The notes under the pieces: model-generated
Databases searched by the model: none
What the model saw: only the letters and a program-made list of their open reading frames with translations
Told to the model about the DNA's origin: nothing
Shown here: in pieces, positions 47,201 through 53,700 of the stretch
Numbering within the stretch: position 1 is the first letter of the stretch
Layout of the letters: each line of letters opens with the position of its first letter
Translations under genes and position numbers: made by a program
Origin: Antedon mediterranea
Lineage: Eukaryota; Echinodermata; Crinoidea; Comatulida; Antedonidae
Direction of reading: 5' to 3'
Assembly: GCF_964355755.1 (NCBI RefSeq)
Contig: NC_092671.1
Coordinates: 5,407,001-5,471,000 of the forward strand
DNA length: 64,000 nucleotides

Positions 47201-47836
47201 GGACTTGACAGGTGGAATAGTGATAACAACATTGACAATGAGGTCATGCCATACTATACAGATGAATGGGACAGTGACAATGACATCAACAATGAGACAA
47301 TGCCAGACTTGCCAGAAAGCTGTTCAGATATGGATCATAGCCCAGATGATCCACCATACCAAATAACCATCACTTGTAACGGTTATGGAGCAAAATCTAC
47401 AAAGGATAAAAAGACTAAGGTGGCTGAGACAATTGGTGAGAAACAAAGAACAAGAAACTCATCATTCGTTGATGAGGAAGACACGACATTAAATTCTTCA
47501 AAAAACTCGAGGCGGAGGACCCTCAGTGCTGATGGACCGAGCCAATCAGGGTCGCAAAATGGGTCACCTCGGCCTCAGAAACTTCAGCTGCCGCATAAGC
47601 CATTTGGAATGAACAGAAGTGAAGACTCACCAGCAACTGTCACGTCTGCGTTGGTATCTCCTTATAATTACAGTCCTTACAAGAGGTCGTCAGGCCAGAG
47701 GGCGGACATGACGCGCTTGATTCAAGACATCAAACAATTACATCTGACAAAAGATGACTTGATGAAGCTGGGTGGTGAAGAAGGAGACAATGAGCTTGTC
47801 AGTCCATCAAGTTCTTCAACAATCACAACAGTATAA
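2204..47836 (+). CDS. APC: Adenomatous polyposis coli protein (APC), eleven coding exons
   Basis: Scaffold of the beta-catenin destruction complex and a cytoskeletal regulator. Join 2204-2245, 6450-6681, 21490-21655, 34520-34625, 35821-36018, 36248-36751, 37204-37321, 39001-39240, 39669-39770, 40066-41297, 41498-47836: 9279 nt, 3092 aa, against 2843 in human. All introns are GT-AG and all phases match. Order: Ser/Arg-rich N-terminus; conserved helical segment (about 135-248); acidic linker; ARM repeats (about 417-830); two 15-aa repeats (about 1114, 1265); eight 20-aa beta-catenin repeats (about 1347-2060) with the SPSDLPDSP inhibitory segment after repeat 2; three SAMP-type motifs, all spelled SAIP; Ser/Pro/Lys-rich basic region with GGKKTYKSPITGK; C-terminus TTV, a class I PDZ ligand. 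The start is the ATG after an in-frame TGA at 2198. The human N-terminal coiled coil is not encoded here; an alternative upstream first exon is possible. Identity is very secure, exons 1-2 less so. Confidence 0.95.
2246..6449 (+). other. APC intron 1
   Basis: AT-rich intron. It holds a 194-bp inverted-repeat element at 3037-3230. No coding exon, RNA gene or other repeat was recognised in the rest. Confidence 0.5.
3037..3230. mobile_element. Short inverted-repeat element (GGCC-ended), copy 1
   Basis: Left end GGCCAATTTTAATACACAGA, followed by GGTAACAGTAATA; the right end TTACCGTTACCAATCGTCTG ... AAATTGGCC is its inverted counterpart. A related, more diverged copy lies at 24845-25010. No protein is encoded. 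GGCC ends next to TTAA recall Harbinger-type MITEs, but a clean target duplication is not visible. Confidence 0.6.
6450..6681 (+). CDS. APC: APC coding exon 2
   Basis: Acceptor GCTTTTTCAG ends at 6449, donor GTAAGA starts at 6682. Open in the required frame for 77 codons (RQQKHQFHRFQNGG ... RNVTD) and ends in phase 1, which the next exon (21490) completes to GCA. The product is polar and low in conservation, so support is from splice sites, phase and position ahead of the conserved N-terminal helix. Confidence 0.65.
8296..8339. mobile_element. Micro-palindrome with 7-bp direct repeats, locus A
   Basis: A perfect 30-bp palindrome (8303-8332, starting CATGGAGTAAAGAAT) sits between two exact copies of GTTAGGT (8296-8302 and 8333-8339). 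The flanking repeats look like a target-site duplication. It resembles loci at 9530, 9688 and 62932. Confidence 0.7.
9530..9578. mobile_element. Micro-palindrome with 8-bp direct repeats, locus B
   Basis: Hairpin 9538-9571 has ends CATGGAGGTAT and ATACCTCCATG around a short AT-rich loop. GTACCATC occurs on both sides (9530-9537 and 9571-9578). Same organisation and end sequence as locus A. Confidence 0.7.
9688..9725. mobile_element. Micro-palindrome with 8-bp direct repeats, locus C
   Basis: TCAGGGAGAT and its inverted copy ATCTCCCTGA surround the loop TTTAC. TGATTTGA occurs on both sides (9688-9695 and 9718-9725). The CAGGGAG end is like that of hAT transposons and of locus D. Confidence 0.7.
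10001..10630. repeat. Tandem duplication, 314-bp period, each copy with a long hairpin
   Basis: Two almost identical units (about 10001-10314 and 10315-10628) start TAACACCTATATAAATTCCT. In each, arms of roughly 75 bp (unit 1: 10151-10227 and 10235-10312) are inverted copies around the loop CTCGGCTTTGCCTCG. The near-identity implies a recent duplication. A diverged, inverted, hairpin-less copy is at about 33436-33562. It is probably a foldback or MITE-type element inserted or duplicated in tandem. Confidence 0.85.
12055..12135. repeat. Short tandem duplication
   Basis: The motif ATGCATAGGGTGGAAGAAC followed by TTTAARGAAA occurs twice about 50 bp apart. Local duplication, no function inferred. 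Confidence 0.6.
19657..19920 (+). repeat. Diverged direct duplication, about 125-140 bp units
   Basis: GAAAATATTAT ... TTAATTATTATA.AGTAAG ... TACAGTAT ... TGGTTTATCA ... TTTATTCAATTTTA recurs in order in two neighbouring blocks. Both lie in APC intron 2. It is AT-rich, so boundaries are approximate. Confidence 0.6.
21490..21655 (+). CDS. APC: APC coding exon 3 (Ser/Arg-rich N-terminal segment)
   Basis: Acceptor TTTGCAG at 21483-21489, donor GTAGGT at 21656. Encodes SNSPMASPASVRLQARMQSP ... ARLLALNRE, a Ser/Arg-rich stretch that leads into the conserved helix, as in vertebrate APC between the first coiled coil and the conserved segment. Phase 1 in, phase 2 out, both matching neighbours. Confidence 0.85.
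23550..23704. mobile_element. 155-bp foldback element, copy 1
   Basis: Ends AGCTCTGTCTACACTATCAA and the inverted TAGTGTAGACAGAGCT, with internal tandem CATATTTGGGCATAT-type units. TTA lies on both sides, which fits a 3-bp TWA target duplication of the PIF/Harbinger group. Confidence 0.8.
24243..24387. mobile_element. 155-bp foldback element, copy 2 (right end lost)
   Basis: Same left end GCTCTGTCTACACTATCAAA and internal CATATTTAGGTATATCAC units. The right inverted end degenerates after AAACTAGTTTA, so the copy is truncated or decayed. Confidence 0.75.
24845..25010. mobile_element. Short inverted-repeat element (GGCC-ended), copy 2
   Basis: Begins GGCCAATTTACACTGACTTA with GAGTGGTAATGGTAATA; the right side has ATTACCGTTACCACTCATCT then GTGTGAATTTTT. 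It is a relative of the copy at 3037-3230, more diverged at the right end. Confidence 0.6.
25480..25790 (+). repeat. Diverged tandem duplication, about 160-bp units
   Basis: Ordered matches recur: AAGTAT.....TTG.AGATTTGAT, then AC.GTCAACTT.AAT, then ATACCACTAA. The second block begins about 165 bp after the first. Function unknown; intronic. Confidence 0.5.
25922..26081. mobile_element. 155-bp foldback element, copy 3
   Basis: Ends AGCTCTGTATACACTGTCAT and GATAGTGTAGACAGAGTT; TAA directly flanks both ends (25919-25921 and 26082-26084), a clean 3-bp TWA duplication. Interior carries the repeated CATATTTGGG units. Confidence 0.8.
26441..26595. mobile_element. 155-bp foldback element, copy 4 (opposite orientation)
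   Basis: Ends AGCTCTGTCTACACTATAAA and TTTGATAGTGTAGACAGTGCT. The internal units read as CCAAATATGGTAGTGATAT, so this copy is inserted in the other orientation compared with copies 1-3. Confidence 0.8.
28065..28375 (+). repeat. Diverged tandem duplication, about 255-bp period
   Basis: GGTTGAGGCTACATTGCTGT followed by TAGCGCCCTCGTGTGAT (28076-28112) recurs as GGTCGAGGCTTCATTGATGT followed by TGGCGCCCTCTTGTGAT near 28335-28371. The following AT-rich parts (TCATGAATATT) also repeat. Confidence 0.55.
31735..31872 (-). repeat. tRNA-derived SINE-like element, copy 1
   Basis: On the minus strand a pol III A-box-like TGGCACAGTGT (31865-31855) is followed by a B-box-like GGTTTGAATCC (31834-31824), the spacing of a tRNA head. 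The body downstream (GCCT..GG, TTTGCCTCTCTCCACCCAGG) also occurs in copy 2. No folded tRNA cloverleaf is preserved, so it is a SINE head rather than a tRNA gene. Confidence 0.7.
32255..33334. mobile_element. Harbinger-like non-autonomous transposon, 1.08 kb
   Basis: Terminal inverted repeats of more than 40 bp begin GGCCCTGTTCAGACCCATGG and are flanked by TAA on both sides (32252-32254 and 33335-33337). GGCC-type ends with a 3-bp TWA duplication are the signature of PIF/Harbinger. Sub-terminal nested copies of TTTTAGCGTACG-type motifs occur at about 32345 and 33180-33290. No transposase frame is seen. Confidence 0.85.
33436..33562 (-). repeat. Reduced inverted copy of the 314-bp repeat
   Basis: Reverse complement of the TAACACC...CCTGTCATTT...GTGGGTCACAT...GCAATAGTACGCACTATTC segment of the 10-kb repeat, followed directly by TTATTTGTATATT. 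The hairpin half is absent, so it is either a deletion form or an ancestral form. Confidence 0.75.
34035..34069 (+). other. Guanine-rich tract, possible G-quadruplex
   Basis: Runs of 8, 6, 3, 4 and 5 guanines separated by 1-6 bases. It lies on the coding strand of APC intron 3, about 450 bp ahead of exon 4. Sequence meets the usual four-run criterion; folding is inference. Confidence 0.6.
34520..34625 (+). CDS. APC: APC coding exon 4
   Basis: Acceptor TTTTGTAG, donor GTAAGT. Encodes IFIVNELENEETMKSCFLTQ then LQGLTQKLEALPKES, which aligns with the LEELEKE...YAQLQNLTKRIDSLP segment of vertebrate APC. Phase 2 in, 0 out. Confidence 0.95.
35821..36018 (+). CDS. APC: APC coding exon 5 (conserved helical segment)
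   Basis: Encodes 66 residues starting FSMQNNMARRQLEYDVGRVK, matching the vertebrate APC TRRQLEYEARQI helix and following charged coiled segment that ends near LERILQ. Acceptor CTTTAG, donor GTTGGT (weaker than usual). Phase 0 both sides. Confidence 0.95.
36248..36751 (+). CDS. APC: APC coding exon 6 (acidic, low-complexity linker)
   Basis: 168 codons rich in Asp, Asn, Ser and Thr between the helical segment and the ARM domain. It is much longer than the matching vertebrate linker. It ends MMGSK, joined to VEMVYSLLSMLG of the next exon. Acceptor TTTTTTCAG, donor GTATGT, phase 0 on both sides. Confidence 0.9.
37204..37321 (+). CDS. APC: APC coding exon 7 (start of ARM domain)
   Basis: VEMVYSLLSMLGTHDKDDVS then RTLLAMSSSQDSCIALRQS, nearly identical to vertebrate APC. 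Acceptor TTATTAG, donor GTAAGA, ends in phase 1. Confidence 0.97.
37703..37831. mobile_element. 155-bp foldback element, copy 5 (internally shortened)
   Basis: CGCTCTGTCTATACCATCAA at the left and TTTGATAGTGTAGACA at the right, with a deletion in the left half of the interior. Lies in APC intron 7. Confidence 0.75.
37941..38064 (-). repeat. tRNA-derived SINE-like element, copy 2
   Basis: Minus strand A-box-like TGGCGTAGAGT and a degenerate B-box GTTTGAGACC, then the same body as copy 1 (plus strand CACCTGGGTG.AGAAAGGCAAA, then GTGCCTTAGGACACAA). Two copies sharing head and body support one dispersed family. Confidence 0.65.
39001..39240 (+). CDS. APC: APC coding exon 8 (ARM)
   Basis: CLPLLINLLHGPEDSLMGDP then SKEARSRAGAALHNVVHSHP and LLEQIRSYCDFL, the vertebrate ARM sequence with local changes. 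Acceptor TATCATAG, donor GTAAGG, phase 1 in and out. Confidence 0.97.
39437..39588. mobile_element. 155-bp foldback element, copy 6
   Basis: GCTCTGTCTACAAACTTTGT at the left, AGTTTGATAGTGTAGACAGA at the right, internal CATATTTGGGTATATCAC units twice. Lies in the 428-bp intron between APC exons 8 and 9, so it makes up a third of that intron. Confidence 0.8.
39669..39770 (+). CDS. APC: APC coding exon 9 (ARM)
   Basis: DPTSPVFDHNPAPAVATLMK then LSFDEEHRSAICQL, matching the vertebrate APC segment VCVLMKLSFDEEHRHAMNEL. Acceptor CATTACAG, donor GTAATA, phase 1 in and out. Confidence 0.97.
40066..41297 (+). CDS. APC: APC coding exon 10 (main ARM block)
   Basis: Encodes most of the ARM superhelix, including RRYAGMTLTNLTFGDGANKA, SVLRNLSWRAD, SALWNLSAHCTENKADICAV, GGGILRNVSS and SNACGTLWNLSARC, which are near-identical to human. 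The ARM domain ends near NLMAAKPD; a Lys/Ser-rich tail follows (LHIRKQKALVEEIDKNLRD). Acceptor TTTCAG, donor GTAAGT, ends in phase 0. Confidence 0.98.
41498..47836 (+). CDS. APC: APC coding exon 11 (giant last exon, 2112 codons)
   Basis: Like vertebrate APC, one giant last exon carries all repeats. Visible: 15-aa repeats at 41898 and 42354; a degenerate 20-aa repeat at 42471; 20-aa repeats starting at 42599, 42805, 43106, 43481, 43991, 44225, 44525 and 44669; inhibitory segment SPSDLPDSPSQSMPSSP near 42943; SAIP motifs near 43317, 43724 and 44758; SGIPRRR near 43843; RPTLVKQSTFTKD near 45757; a basic-hydrophobic KKRFSFLKFKFRSKK at about 46803; and TITTV at the stop. The exon starts with MMLEVAMNAGI, similar to vertebrate AKVMEEVSAI. 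Phase 0 start. Confidence 0.98.
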   Translation: MMLEVAMNAGIKIENEETNNTRQIEKDQASMRPSSVTKIQQQNGSNLTSRSNSFCFGFDANGQNFHARRLSNDSINSIASDVYPMGTHGSPYGRHHIDHQMAYNTGYQNEAHSMLAENHAAMIRKVTDDCLEQDRDTIINFSQKYSDESLGGRTAKDSKDKETARNQIPNIPPDLARKYQLPFHQPKEDERRMFNMGHNSGNPSRATGNQIYSQRFNYPTGYNLNQSSNGQSEDKPSSNVELIRARPNPKMTTFLGSKLPSQMREPAISGARQVHYDDDEHEEFSATDQPTDYSRRYATDMDESTSPGVNFIQMPFTSGTNSSIYMVAEDTPDVLNVGNQNNDKCSDDDKRNTQSNGKEIFKDDKKKFCVEDTPTVYSMRSSLSSLNFDEPDHVQQRESYTPPLEHEQHNDLQQDEDNESRMLNNHTKYEKDEREVHFVEETPLVFSRASSTSSLSSFDMPSICEDRSSIFSDSRRASEVVSPSDLPDSPSQSMPSSPKRNKSAFLKKKADICEQKVINTVSKAPPPPELSYKPTTFATEGTPMDFSCSTSLSGLSIEGEEKIKKDIDLPRVWSEEPNDHETESQITTDDTQITEDEVAEMSEREQNLLDACIKSAIPAKKSTTRQTKGKSKTANKGKDSLAKNNFSLVQEELPAKDVKQSYCTEDTPLMLSTRTSLSDLTIDDFEISTTTGGQLVMKDVKKDDKLDHQTEENFKNGESQLNAGKEEGASEPNSFLNDTDDSILEACINSAIPPPKPSKFRHSGSKGKSSRLGAKSRNMGRPSGIPRRRNTPPDNRHRNHSPIPEVESENKTTGNERVQAWCKFQPDELLHFRTEKTPSTYSAGSGLSKLTIDSALQEDVINGNVELNTIPQVPLKSATSKTFLSTAIAQRKPVYGASPGASPLDSPRVFGIEGTPISFSRNDSLSSLSCEEDVDFSEAKRNLSVEKAIKGKSSSNSTVAEQNSSQNENTNMLMVKKTVDQLNTNEKKSANVDTSFRQSRVNSADSCKKFYEEGTPFCFSRNSSLSSLSDLDECTDTCENEQPQQNYPTSGKDTPHMFAMEGTPVCFSRNSSLSSLSMDEETEAEQALLDACINSAIPPPKITKKPVSKAPKPRISTLSQNQKSNSVSGISATQQLMEKKSESSTTQAKGPRIVKPSETQKQPETKSVVGGKKTYKSPITGKSRSITLPRSTTPPKPVTPTKGAQKNTAQKSPANRTASSPKLPTSKSHMTKSASGGFEAKSNTNKVSKPGLNKTNSAKTLIVTKSPRTAPVSRTSSAPPSRTASAPGSRSQSPSTNKQAANKRSISQSPARDLGRNTSPKTRNDSSGRRASIESNSSTSSNTSGFKSRTTGTPPKDNKTNAPKKAPGKPLSKPSPAKTTTGSPKLGRAGTAGAGVKKKTATVSKTSKSPPKETTLDVPRPTLVKQSTFTKDSASIPESTPVNTTIVTTTALGKPRQESKLVKGRPQTLNTAKKTTILKNKPPNPNLTEKSKKSLSNTPPLLKRSATNESNDVKCDIKRQSVFERELEELLGAAGTQLCSEVGSRLTFVVRKGPPHANAKDISESESEEKQSNSAHQKSPRQFEFHETRNCLKSDKLSGQEKSDETTSQGKSDESSSQGKNDNNITIEIHQKSVDSDTYVTSDSASICSRASEITLTRRPLPERSLSTPEPGSYGPWMKRNDSDLTSPTSSKASSFTSRQNSSYSLHAISECGDALNWKHRLNSQSTLGNRMETWSRQSTPQAGRKNMIVNKKSQSVNSLSGVELEKKEKKRFSFLKFKFRSKKSLEDEDEKEKSSKEQKSKDPKKKKDDKSKDKSKYTEKSKSTENFERSSERSSKRSSFRDKFSPRLKKKGKKEKDNDKDKILKDKEVEMDVKEDQQKVNDQSENDVFRYPDNTLDRRLGLDRWNSDNNIDNEVMPYYTDEWDSDNDINNETMPDLPESCSDMDHSPDDPPYQITITCNGYGAKSTKDKKTKVAETIGEKQRTRNSSFVDEEDTTLNSSKNSRRRTLSADGPSQSGSQNGSPRPQKLQLPHKPFGMNRSEDSPATVTSALVSPYNYSPYKRSSGQRADMTRLIQDIKQLHLTKDDLMKLGGEEGDNELVSPSSSSTITTV

Positions 47837-48540
47837 TTACCTCAAATAATCTTTAGAATGTATATATTTTATCAAAGGTTCCTAAAGAAAATCGTAATTG
47901 TATAACTTTGAAATAGAATTGTGCATGGAATAGTCTGCAACACTTGTACCACAGTGGAATGAACTTATGTGTATCTGAATGCTTCCATTGAATTTTAAGT
48001 GAACTATCATCCTTATACTTAAAATCTAATTGAATAAATTAGAAAGCAAAGCTCTATTTCGTAACAACAGGTGTGTACCATCTATACTACTAGAATATGT
48101 GTTGCAGTCTGCTGCATCTTTGCCAGAATGAAAGAGTATATTAATATCTAGAAAAATGAACTTTAGTTGTAAGAAGAACACATCATTTACAACCCAACAA
48201 GGGGATGTGTATTCCTATTTCTTATCAGTTTTCAGTGTTTAAGAGTTTTATCATTTATTTTTAGAACTAGTTACAAGTTGTACTAGAAAAATTAAATATG
48301 AATATTTTGAAATATTATGATTATTGATTATGTTAAGTAATATCTTCGATGTTCATGGTAGATTTTGTAAACCGTTTCTCCGCATGGAGGAAAAAAAACA
48401 TGTATATTTAAACAGTTTTATAACATATTTGCTTCAACTTAGTTTTAAGGTATGGTCACATTGGTGGAATGGGCATTTACAAGTAATTTAGTATTATTGT
48501 AGCTAAAGTACTTTTTAATAAAGAGATCACAATGGATGCT
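47837..48540 (+). other. APC 3' UTR with two poly(A) signals
   Basis: AATAAA occurs at 48033-48038 and again at 48517-48522. Either could end the transcript, giving a 3' UTR of about 215 or about 700 nt. No other feature is seen. Confidence 0.5.
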
Positions 48541-50420
48541 GCAATAACAACGTTATGTTATTATATAATAGGCCTATATTTATGGTTACAGTAAGTTTAC
48601 AGTTTTCTACACTCAAGTGTGTGGCTAATTTATTTTGTTCGTAGATACTTTGTTTTATGTATGTATCTCGTCTATTTATATTGTACAGATATTTGATAAC
48701 AAAAGCGGTGGGTAAGTTATTTGTGACACAATTTATGTGAATTTGTTTCTTTGATGCTTTACCAGTAATAGTTCTCCTTGATGGACATAATTTGGTTGTA
48801 GCATCATTCATTTGATAAGATTTCCATTTAATAGTAAAAGGCAAGGCAATTCTATTTGCATTGATATATGTTTGTATAAGATGCAGGCTAGATATGGGAA
48901 GGGTTGGGATTGAATGAAAAGTCTATTATCTATCAGCCGAAATGCCAAATCCACCGGAATTCATGAAAAAAATATCACATTGACATAATTTTAATGTTGT
49001 GAAGAATTTGTATAGTAATAATAACATGTAATCTTATATTAAGTAAAATTTGATTCATCCATTGTAAACATATCATAAACAAATATAAAGATAAATTTTA
49101 CTGCCGAAATGTTTTTTTAGTACGATATACGATTGTTTTCATTGTACTGTACTTAATTTTCGTCCATTCTTAACGCCTTACATTGTGTCTATCATATAAT
49201 CTGAAACGTACAACTCGTTAACAAGTTTTTTCGGTTTTATATAACTGTACAGTTTTGTAGTATTCAGTATATAATTAGGTACAGAAATGCTAGCTTGCTT
49301 GATTTATATATTACCTGGAAAGTAATGAACAGGTAGATTGTTTGTGATGGGGCACAGTGTCAATAGTTCTTGCTGAATCTAGAATACTTTGAACGCGTTG
49401 TTTCAGATGTATTCCATCATTCGAATATTCATCTGGGGGCTAGTAGGAGCATGATGTTAGTCACGCTCAACATAATAATATGTTTATTTATAGTATTAAT
49501 GATGAGTTGTGTAGAGCCTGTTTATCATAGTAATGATCTACTAATAGAATCACGAAACTAAATTGATCATACATAACAATCAATATTATTAGTGGTTATC
49601 ATTTATTTATTAGAATAATTGAAACCTCAAATGCACATATTGTAATTAATATTTTATTGAAATTATATTTTTTATGTTCAGAGCACACATCGGATTAATA
49701 GAATTAGTTTATATCATTATGGAACTATGGGCTGATTTTATAGCTCCGTGTTATCAATTAAATGTGTGTGTATCTTCGGAACTTTACCCTCTGTCATATG
49801 GTTGTTGAAATTATTGCGTTTTTTTTTTAATTTTAAAAAGCTAACCAAAACAAACAGCTTGATTGGGCAAAACTTATTTTTGTTATCAGCACTTTGATAT
49901 CTGCAACAGTATCCATAATTATGAAAAAGATGTTCATTTAATAGTACCAGCTCATATTTGGGCATAGTGGCGTTTTGCAATATACTGTACAGAATTTGTT
50001 AGTATAAATATATCGATGTTTATTATTAGGTGTCCATACTTTTATCACTAGGCGCAGTTTAGGACTATGCTATTTATTTAAATATATGTTACTAGCAATG
50101 TCCCAACTGGCACCCCGTATTTTACTGTGTATATGTTACAAATTATTTTCACATGTTTTAGTAATGCATTCTCGTTATATGTGTATAAACGAAAATAATA
50201 ATAAAGAAATCGAACAAAATATATTTTATTACTTTATTGTTGCTTATTTGTCCAGGTCATTAATTTTATCAATTTAATCATTTTTTATTAACCAAAAATG
50301 TGATAATTTAGATACGTGATGTCATAGATAATGATTCTTGTGGTGATTTCAGTAACCCATACCTCTGTAAGAAACAAAGAGAAACAAACATTTAAAAAGA
50401 ACATCAAGCAAAGCGCAATG
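48541..50420. other. Intergenic region between two converging genes
   Basis: AT-rich, with only short open frames that lack splice support or recognisable residues. No RNA gene or transposon end was found. APC (+) and the next gene (-) end toward each other here. Confidence 0.5.
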
Positions 50421-50438
50421 CATCAATTCACTGTATTC

Positions 50439-50444
50439 TTTATT
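50439..50444 (-). other. Poly(A) signal of the coiled-coil gene
   Basis: AATAAA on the minus strand, about 165 nt past the stop codon at 50610. It is the nearest canonical signal downstream of the last exon. Confidence 0.5.
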
Positions 50445-50609
50445 GAGCTTTACATAGAAATAATGCTTATTGGTATAAAAGTACCCAAATCTGTCCCCTG
50501 TATTTTTCACTACGGCCGAATCAAGCCTGGAAACAAATCAAGCACATCGACAAATACTGTACTTAAACAATGTACCCATGTCGGGTACAGTATATACAAC
50601 AGTTTATAC

Positions 50610-50726
50610 TTACGAAACAGCGCAGGACTGGCGCCGAGATTTCATTCGCTGTTGGCGTAGTTTTAAATCTTGTTCGGTCAAATTATATTCGTAAGCATCA
50701 TGAAAAATCACTTTAGGAACAATCAC
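50610..50726 (-). CDS. Coiled-coil gene exon 11 (last)
   Basis: Acceptor CTTTACAG; VIVPKVIFHDAYEYNLTEQD then LKLRQQRMKSRRQSCAVS and TAA. The stop codon overlaps a perfect GTAAGT donor, so a further exon is possible. Confidence 0.7.
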   Translation of the reverse strand: MIVPKVIFHDAYEYNLTEQDLKLRQQRMKSRRQSCAVS

Positions 50727-53700
50727 CTGTAAAGAATTTGAAACTAGTCTACCAATAAGGTTGTTCCATCACCAATCACTATTCTTACCGATATTTTTTT
50801 TTATCCCACCATTATTTTTTGACTAGCCTTTTTGTGAACAGCATTTTCAAACTTGTTTATTGTATGTTGATTAATAACAATTCTTACTCTATGTCCGTGA
50901 AATTTCTCGATGATCATATTTTCCTGTATAGATTGCATAGCGTCCTTAATTCTTTCTTTTTCGTAGTCCATTCCGCCGGCCTTTGCTTCGCGGTCAGCTT
51001 CCAGAATACGCCGCGTTCGTTCCAATGCACACTCATGGTCCGCCCACTGTATAGATTGCCTGGCATTCAAACGGAGATCAGTTTAGTGTTCGAAGTGTTA
51101 AAAATTAAATTAAAGAAAATAGTTGTTTGTTCAAACAAAGTTAATTAAGTAGGAAAACAATGGTTGACTTACCGACGAATCATCTTATACATGACGTCAT
51201 CATGACGCATCTCAGATTCCCGCGTGGTCACTGCCTCCTTTTGTGTTTCATTTTGCTGCAAAAAAAAACATAACCATGATCAATTTGAAAATGCGGTGTA
51301 GTTAAATAACAGCTAAAACAATTAAAATGCTGCTTGTTTCGTGAATAGTATTTTGAACATAATTTGTGTGACGATATAGAGGGCGTACTAATACTATCTG
51401 ATACAGAGACATATTATATTCAATGATCTGATCTGATATGTAGAGTACTGTTTTAATTTATAGGCCTACATACGGATATCGGCGGAAATATTATGTTCAT
51501 AATAGTATAAATAGAAAATACTGTTATATAATATACAGTACTGCATTATTATCTAATATATAGTTAATTATGTGTACCTAAATAATTTTACTTACAACTA
51601 CACCAGCAAACAGTCGCATGAGCTCTTCATGTGAGAGTACTTTAAGTTGCATAGATTTGACGCTAACATTATCCATCTGTTTCTTTCCAGACGCATACGC
51701 TCTAGCCTCAGCCAATCGTCGCCTCTTTTCGTTCTCTTCCTGAAACAAAAAATAGTGTAAGTTTTGATTTGTATACTTAACGCGTTTCCCTTTCAGACAA
51801 ACGCATTATTATTAATAATAATAACGTGTTTCCCTTTCAGACAAACGCATTATTATTAAAATACTAACGCGTTTCCCTTTCAGACAAGCGCGTTATTATT
51901 AAAATAATAATGCGTTTCCCTTTCAGACAAGTGCGTTATCAAAATAATCGTCAATGATAACTTACCAGCATCAGCGACTCTAGTGCTGTTGTTGATCGTT
52001 TAAAATGCAAGACAAGTTCATCTTTCATTTCTCGGTAAAGTTCATCCAGAGCGTTCTCTTCTTCCACTTTAACAACCTTAATAGTAATTTGAATTAATAT
52101 CAAATAATGTCAACAGTGTGTTTGTACTTGCGTGTATGTCTCGAGCGAAAAAACTAAAACAATCAAATAGTAGGTGCGACTTGGTGTTTCATATACACAT
52201 GTTCACACGTATCGCACGAAAAATATCCGCAAGCTTCTCTGTGTTTCAATTTTCATAAAAAAAAACTAAAGATTTGAATTTGGTACTTAATAGCCATGAC
52301 AAGACTAGCTTTGTTCCCACTTAGACGCAGCGCAAGGACGCAAGCAACCGTAATTTGACCAATCACGATACGATGACCATCCGAAATGTCGCATGTGATT
52401 GGTCAACTTACTACTTGCGTTGCGTCCTAAGACTGTAATTTAAACTTACCTCTAGGTCTCCCATGGCACTGTCCAATTCATTTTGAATCTGCACCCAAAC
52501 ATTGTTCACATGAGCTAAACATTTCATGTAAAACCTGAACTCTTTATCATTTGATGTCTGCACAATAAAACAAAATATGGTCGTAGTTCTTAGCATGTTG
52601 TCATTTTAGGCACACGGTTTTTGACGACAGTGCATTAAATAGTATGATGTATCATACGGTAATATAACATTGTATCCATTGAATTGCCTGGTACTGTAGT
52701 AGACTTAACTAACCTTTTTTTTTATATATATACGTGATCAATAGGTATCAATCAATCAATCAACCAATCTGGTACTTGATTATCGTTATTGTTTGTGTAT
52801 GTGATTGGGTGATTGATTGCTAAGCCTCTTACCCGGTCATCGTCTATCATGGCATTCATCAGCGCCACACGTCTCTCCCGTTCGTCTTCTAACGTACAAC
52901 CCAATTGTGCATCTTTGGCCTTTCTCGTCAACACACTTAAACTGTAGTCCAGGTTGTTTTCGCATCCACGCATTATTGAATCAACTAACTTTTTTTCACA
53001 TTCCTGGTAATTAAAATTAAAGTAGTGTACACATGGTGTCATTATTTGTAGTTTTGCAACGTAATGAACGCTTTACTGTTGGTCCAGCAATGTCAAATCA
53101 ATTCGTTAAAGGTAGACAGTCATACTAAAATTAGCCATTGAAACATAAGTTTGTTTACTTACAATATTAAATCCTATCACACGGCCCAGCTCTTTATTGA
53201 TTTTTAGCAACATATTTTTGGCGCCTAAATACCGGTTTCTACCTTCCCGTAATCGCCTTGCCTTCTCCTTATCGACAGCACTGTAAAATTAAAATAAACT
53301 AGTTTAGTATAGTCATAGTTTTGCTAGAGATTGTTGGTAGGCCTACTCATTATCTAGTATTTATTATTAGCTATTCGGATACTATTAAAAACCACGCTAT
53401 ATCACACATTTCGATGAAATACACACTTGCCGTGATATACCAACCCTCCCCTCCCCACATTCCCGCGCCAAAAAACCCAAAGTTTCCAAATTAACGACAA
53501 TCATTCTTTTATCTATTTATTTTTTAATGCTTTTTTCTGTTCTGTTTATTCGTAACTTTCCCGATAATAACAACCCAACTGATACCCCCAACATCCCTTA
53601 CCCTATTCCACTACATATACTTACTCGTCAACGGCAGCTAATGTCATATTTCTTTGTTTCTTCTCTAAGCAGCACTGCTGTTCATTGTTCACATCCCAAT

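Noticed and set aside
46708-47247. 179-codon minus-strand frame rich in Ser, Leu, Phe
   Set aside because: Mirror of the Lys/Glu-rich stretch of APC (AAA/GAA codons read as TTT/TTC).
50801-50887. Tail of exon 10 read through to a stop at 50801 (RIVINQHTINKF)
   Set aside because: A strong donor (GTAAGA) lies just before it, and the next exon at 50726-50610 joins in frame with a far more plausible sequence.
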